Source: Chelonoidis abingdonii (taxonomy: Eukaryota > Chordata > Testudines > Testudinidae). Taken from it: DNA of 64,000 nt. Each line of letters starts with the position of its first letter. Position 1 is the stretch's first letter. Under the pieces are notes generated by a model. It was not told the origin of the DNA, searched no databases, and worked only from the letters and a program-made list of their open reading frames with translations. Position numbers and translations under genes: made by a program. This document shows, piece after piece, positions 59,029-64,000 of the stretch. Where the stretch lies: assembly GCF_003597395.2 (NCBI RefSeq), contig NC_133770.1, positions 208,004,452-208,068,451 of the forward strand. Reading direction: 5' to 3'.

Positions 59029-59044
59029 ACAGTGTAAAATAAGT

Positions 59045-62000
59045 GAAAGAATGAAAATCTTTCCTTTACTTTTTTCTTAAATGAATCTGTTTTACTAAAA
59101 ACCTAATAAATTGGGTGAGTCTGGAAGAATTCTGTCAAACCATGTAATTAAAATGTTTTATTTACCTTCTTCTCTGTGACCAGAATTATAGAAAGCCCAA
59201 AAGGAGGAGAACTGGAATGTAAAGCAATATTGTGTTAATGACCCTTCTTGTACAGACAAAGGAAGTGTCTGTGAGAGAGGGCAGAGGGAATGCTGGAGAA
59301 CATTGCATTTCCTTACAGTAACTTATGCAATATTTTACATCTGTTCTGTAGAAACCCACACTCTGGCAAGACACTGTTAGCACCATTAATCATCCCTGCA
59401 CTTGGTATCTCAGCCCCAGTGGGTCACTGGTGAGCTTTTAATATCTTAGGGAAGTGCAGAATCCGGGTCTTGCATTCACTGCTTTGTCCATTTCCCTGGG
59501 GATATTATCTGTCATGGGATTTCCCAGTGAATGGCTGCAGGCTGTATTATATTGTTACATGTGTTTTGACACCATAAGTGATCTTAACAGCTTTTCCAGG
59601 TGGTGCAGAAATAATGCCTGGCTTTCTTGTGTTTGTAGCCATCTGAATATGTGGAAAATAGGCAAACTGGGTCAGAAAAAAAAAATCACCTCTCAAAGTT
59701 TCACTTGGCTTTTAGAACCATGTTTGTGAAGGTTCTGAAATGTACAATTAACTAGTTATCTTCTCATTCATTTTCTTTTCCCTCCATTTGTGTCCTCTCA
59801 AGCTTCAGGCCAGGAGTGGGCTGGAACTAGAAGAGCTGTACTATCACTAGAAGAAGTTACTGTAGTTCTGGCCCAGATTGGAGCAGTTAGTACTGGACTC
59901 TCTTGAGAGAGTCTTTTCTTTTGAGACTTCAACTCAATTGTACAGACACAAGTTGTTCAGGTAGCTTGGAGTTTTGGGCATGTATCCAAACTGAACCCAA
60001 ACACGCAGCCCTTTGAAGTTTGCCTTCTTTAACAGTGGATCAAAATGCCCCTGAACTTCACACAGATCTTGATCCATATCCATATTTTGCAGTTGTTGCT
60101 CATTTCTAGCTACAACAGAACAGCAGCTTTATCCAGAAGAGAAGAAGTGGGCTGGAAGTTTCACAAGAATAGACTCAGATGCTACCTACATCCTCAGCAG
60201 AAGAGATCAACTTATTTATTATTAAGTGTGAGCAGATAAAATACCATCTAGCTGTGTTGGCAAGAGGATAATAAGGATGTGCTCAGGCTCAAGAAGCTCT
60301 AGCAGCAGTATATTGCAAAACTAAAAGACAGTTAACACAACTACACAGACTGGGCTCATTTTAAAATAAAAATCTTCAGAGCTGTTTCAGTGTATGGTGC
60401 TTGTGGAAGAGAGTAGAGGAAGAAGGTGAGGTGTGCATGTGCGGGGAAGCATTTTAATGGAGTCTCTCCTTTCTTTTGGCATTCAGATTACATCTGCCAT
60501 AGGATAGGTCCCAAAAAATTTGACCTTGTTGCTGGCATGTAAATAGGTTGAAATGAGGCATGGAGCAACTCTGCTTGAAGTCAGCTTTTCAGAAGGAAAA
60601 GTGAACAAAGAGCAACTGCAATGAATAATAACTCTGAAGGAAACATCAAAAAGTTGAAAGCCAGCTGCCATAAACATCCATTTACAGGAAATGGCAGGTT
60701 CTTAAAAATATCAGGAACAGTCCTCTAAGGGAGGAAAACCATTTTCCATCTTACAATTATTAGTGATGCGAAGGCTAAATTGTCTTACCTCTGATATTTA
60801 CTAGCTGTTCTCTGGGTCGGAAATTGTTGCAAGCATATAAATGTAACTTTTCTACTATAACATGGAATTTTTCACCTATGATATGAGTGTGGCTGATATT
60901 ATAAGGCTGCAGATCATGTTAGCAGCTTTCATGACATATTAAAAGAACTAATCTCTACTTGGCAAAAGCTGTACCAAGCTGTTTGCCTGAAGTTTAGTAT
61001 TGCCTTAAACCTCCTAATCAAATCTACATTTGTCCCATAGGCTGCCATCAGTACACCCGCTGGGTATAGATTGTGGCATTTAGCTACAGCAGTAAGTAGG
61101 GCTGGCCTGTAGAGTTGGATCACTTTGACAGGAGCTAGAATTGTGCCCCAAGAATAGAGCTATGCCTCAACTGTGCCTCAAGAATACAACTGTGTGAATA
61201 ATTGGCTACTTGAGGTGGGGGGTTGGTGGCTGTCCAAAAGTTAAAAAATGTTTTGGGTCAACCAAAAACTTTTTTTTTTTCAATTTTTCTGTGAACTGAA
61301 AAAGCTGAAATATTTTTGTTCCTGGTGAAACAATGTTTCATTTCATTTGCATTTTTTTACCTTTTTAATGTAAACAAAATATAATTGAAGTAAATTTTGA
61401 AACATTGTGTTTAAAATTTTTTGGACTTTTTTTTTGTTACCTAAACCATTTGGTGAATTGTACACAAATTCACTAAATGTTTCAGTTGACCTGAATATGC
61501 ATTTTTTGGCAAAAATTTTTTTGCCTAACTCAATTCAGGAAACACAATCCTTCTTGCAGTTTTCATGTGTGCTTGGGAGAGCACATCCCACAGGATGAAA
61601 TGGCGTGCTTCTTAAAAGATGTGCCCAGATTGACAGGCTAATGCAGGGCCTCCATAGATACACAAAGGGAGTTCAACTTTGTCTGGTGCCTCTGCTATCT
61701 TCCAAAACACCGGAGCTATGGCCATGGATTTTCCCTTAGAAAATAGTTCCTCCTGTTGGATTTCTGAAGAATGGACTCAAGCCCTGGGAATGCTGCATAT
61801 GACTGTGGAACGTGCATATTTACTACATGTACATTAGGATTTACAAGTTCTACTACTGTTACTTGAATTTGAAAGTCTGTGTTTCACTAAATGTGTTAGT
61901 GCATGCATGGCAGAAACATGAAGTAAACATCAAAAGGAATTCATTTGCAGTTTTAAAAAATGCTTTAAAAATATTTAAGTAAGAGATTTGCATTAAGCCC

Positions 62001-62083
62001 AGGATGGATACTCCGGAATTGTGGTTATAAAACTGTTCAATCAGACATAATTTGTATATTATTAGATGTTTAGATACAAGAAG
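59045..62083. other. Repeat-poor DNA with one T-rich foldback remnant
   Basis: 61235-61530 has AAAATGTTTTGGGTCAACC, GTTTCATTTCATTTGCATTT and TTTGAAACATTGTG phrases of the T-rich foldback family; its ends are not resolved. Elsewhere, no gene or transposon was recognised. Confidence 0.4.
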
Positions 62084-62628
62084 TAATTCTTCCGCTCTAT
62101 TCTGTACTGATTAAGCCTCAACTGGAGTATTGTGTCCATTTCTGGGCACCACGTTTCAGGAAAGATGTGGACAAATTGGAGAAAGTCCAGAGAAGAGCAA
62201 CAAAAATGATTAAAGGTCTAGAAAACATGACCTATGAAGGAAGACTGAAAAAGTTCGGTTTGTTTAGTCTGGAGAACAGAAGACTGAAAGGGGACATGAT
62301 AACAGTTTTCAAGTACATAAAAGGTTACAAGGAGGAGGAAGAAAAATTGTTCTTAACTTCTGAGGATAGGACAAGAAGCAATGGGCTTAAATTGCAGCAA
62401 GGGTGGTTTAGGTTGGACATTAGGGAAAACTTCCTGTCAGAGTGGTTAAGCACTGGAATAAATTGTCTAGGGAGGTTATGGAATCTTCATCATTGGAGAT
62501 TTTTAAGAGCAGGTTGGACAAACACCTGTCAAGGATGTTCTAGATAATACTTAGTCCTGCCTTGAGTGCAGGGGACTGGACTAGATAACCTCTCAAGATC
62601 CCTTCCAGGTCTATGATTCTATGATTAT
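62084..62628 (+). mobile_element. CR1 LINE 3' end with terminal repeats
   Basis: Plus-strand frame from about 62110 encodes PQLEYCVHFWAP, DKLEKVQRRATKMIKG, GRLKKFGLFSLENRRLKGDM and KLQQGWFRLDIRENF, the conserved C-terminus of CR1 ORF2. It then frameshifts and continues into the 3' untranslated region (GACTAGATAACCTCTCAAGA, TCCCTTCCAGGTCTATG). The end is ATTCTATGATTATT, the CR1-type terminal short repeat. It is 5'-truncated. This copy is among the better preserved. Confidence 0.93.
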
Positions 62629-64000
62629 TAAAAGCTGCCTCTAAAGCAGTTTTATAGCTCATTCTGAAATTATCTAGTTTGAATTTGGTCTTTGAAAAAA
62701 GCTTTGTTTGCAGAGAGGAAATAGCAAGACAGAAAGGGAGAGGGAAGAGAGAAGGGAAACCTCAATTTAAATACAATTGGCATAAATGTCATTACTTGGT
62801 GTATATTTGTTTGCATTGATTGAGACACACACACAATTTGTTTCTTTTTATGATATAGTAAAATGAAAAACTTAAATCCAGCCAAACAAATCCTATGCCT
62901 GTTCTGCACGATTAACCTACATTGTGAACAACATAGAAACTGTGGGCCAAATTGCTTCTGCCTTTATATGGGGACATGCAAGGAGGTGAGAGAACAAAGG
63001 AGATTCTCTTCTCCCCACCTACAGCCTTGAATGGCCATGTACAAAAGTTAATAGTGATTGAACTGCCTTGATGTGGACACAGCAGCAAAATGAGGACAGA
63101 TACATGGATGGATTCTTAGCAGCAGACCGCAACTTTTATACAACTTAAACATGGGGAGGGGTGCTACCTGGTTCCTTTGCTCCTACCATATAACTTGTAA
63201 CTTGGGGTAGGCTGTCCATGGCTTACTGCCGAAGGAGTGCTGAATGGTGGGGACCTTGGCTTACAAGGGCACACAAGGTGTCATGAGCCCAAGGCCCATC
63301 ACCAAAATCCCAGGTTTCTTTCCTCTGGGAACCATTGATTCTATCCTTTTTAACTGCATTGGAAACTGGCTGCAAACTGCGACTAATTAACAATTCAACC
63401 AAATACCTCAGTTAGGTAGGAATGCACTTAGTACCTAACTTACTATGGTTGGAAAGTGCTACAAGGAAGGTGATTAAACTCCCCAGTCCTCTGCCAATTG
63501 GCCCATGGTAGAAAAAATTCTTTCGTGACACCCTCCCCCCTAAACACAGGATCGGCTAGACCCACATCTATCAGGCCAGATTCCCATTCCTAGTTCAGGG
63601 TGGGGTGGGGCTGCTGAAATGGAGCTGAAGGTGTCTCCGCATAGCCTCCACTCCATGTTGAATCATGGGAAATGGGCCAGGGCTGGCCAATCAGCACCCT
63701 CCCCCAACTAGTCAGTGAGGTCATATTCCAAAGGCAGGAGTAACTACTTGGTATCCCTCAGTGAGCACTGCTGGGGCTGTCCACTTTCACTACTGGCCCC
63801 ATCAAGTTTCCACACTAGTTGAGGCTGAATGGAATGGAACTTCCCTGAGAGCAGGGACCGCTCCCTATTTGTGTACCCCTAAGAGGATGTGGAGATGCTA
63901 CCATCTCAAGGAACTACGAAGGAGGTAGGGCTTTCTCCTTCTGTGCATGTAATCCCGTGGATTGGACATGGTGCATCAAGGAGGCACTCACTAGAGCTGG
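62629..64000. other. No gene seen; possible old LINE trace
   Basis: 63480-63590 has GCCAATTGGCCCATGG, AAATTCTTTCGTGACACCC and ATCGGCTAGACCC, resembling a CR1-type phrase also present at 26055-26110 (GAAAATTCCTTCCCGACCCC). It is too diverged for a firm call. Nothing else is recognised. Confidence 0.35.

Larger units (their letters stand above)
55690..59044. mobile_element. Head-to-head pair of Penelope-like elements within one target duplication
   Basis: The 16-base repeat ACAGTGTAAAATAAGT stands at 55690-55705 and 59029-59044. Between lie two PLE arms with 3' ends outward: antisense at 55706 to about 57480, and sense from about 57490 to 59028. Both ends carry the signature GTTAGTCTATAAGGTGCCAC, and both have the AAATTTCCAGGGGT phrase near the outer third. 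The single duplication says they arrived in one event, or that a composite formed and then inserted. The arms are not identical and each has its own deletions. Confidence 0.88.

Overview
The window reads as intergenic or intronic DNA from a reptile, most likely a turtle. It is AT-rich, contains no recognisable host exon, and carries a repeat set I associate with turtle genomes: several CR1 LINE subfamilies, Penelope-like elements (PLEs) with a GIY-YIG end, hAT transposons and their foldback MITEs, and tRNA-derived SINE pieces. There are no bacterial or organellar features. Assignments to turtle families rest on remembered consensus patterns, not on a database search.

Layout. 1-8 kb is mostly single-copy AT-rich DNA with a tRNA-SINE remnant and microsatellites. 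8.2-8.9 kb is a minus-strand copy of a GC-rich TATA/minisatellite repeat that recurs at 27.5-28.5 kb and possibly at 53.5-54.1 kb. 9.6-13.8 kb holds a MIR-like SINE, a foldback transposon, a tRNA-SINE, a CR1 piece, a PLE-end hairpin and an LTR-like block. 13.8-15.4 kb is a CR1 with an inverted middle. 20-23.4 kb has a cluster of foldback elements, including two adjacent hAT MITEs. 24.7-26.4 kb is a CR1 with a second CR1 inside it. 34.8-36.7 kb is the longest CR1, carrying a MITE and a short internal duplication. 38.2-38.7 kb is an older CR1 piece. 41.1-44.1 kb is a decayed autonomous hAT transposon with a zinc-finger/transposase pseudogene. 44.7-46.6 kb has more foldback repeats. 50.0-50.9 kb is an unclassified LTR-like repeat, and 52.3 kb is a short hAT MITE. 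54.2 kb is a PLE 3' end with a target duplication, and 55.7-59.0 kb is a head-to-head PLE pair inside a 16-bp target duplication. 62.1-62.6 kb is a CR1 3' end with its terminal octamer-like repeats.

No two genes here work together. The content is a layered history of insertions. All transposon coding regions are broken. Long repeat-poor stretches (29.0-32.8, 46.6-49.7 and 59.1-61.2 kb) are where regulatory DNA of a neighbouring gene could lie, but nothing in the sequence proves this. The most notable structures are the internally inverted CR1, the inverted PLE pair, the TATA/minisatellite family, and a foldback element with ZNF143-like motifs.
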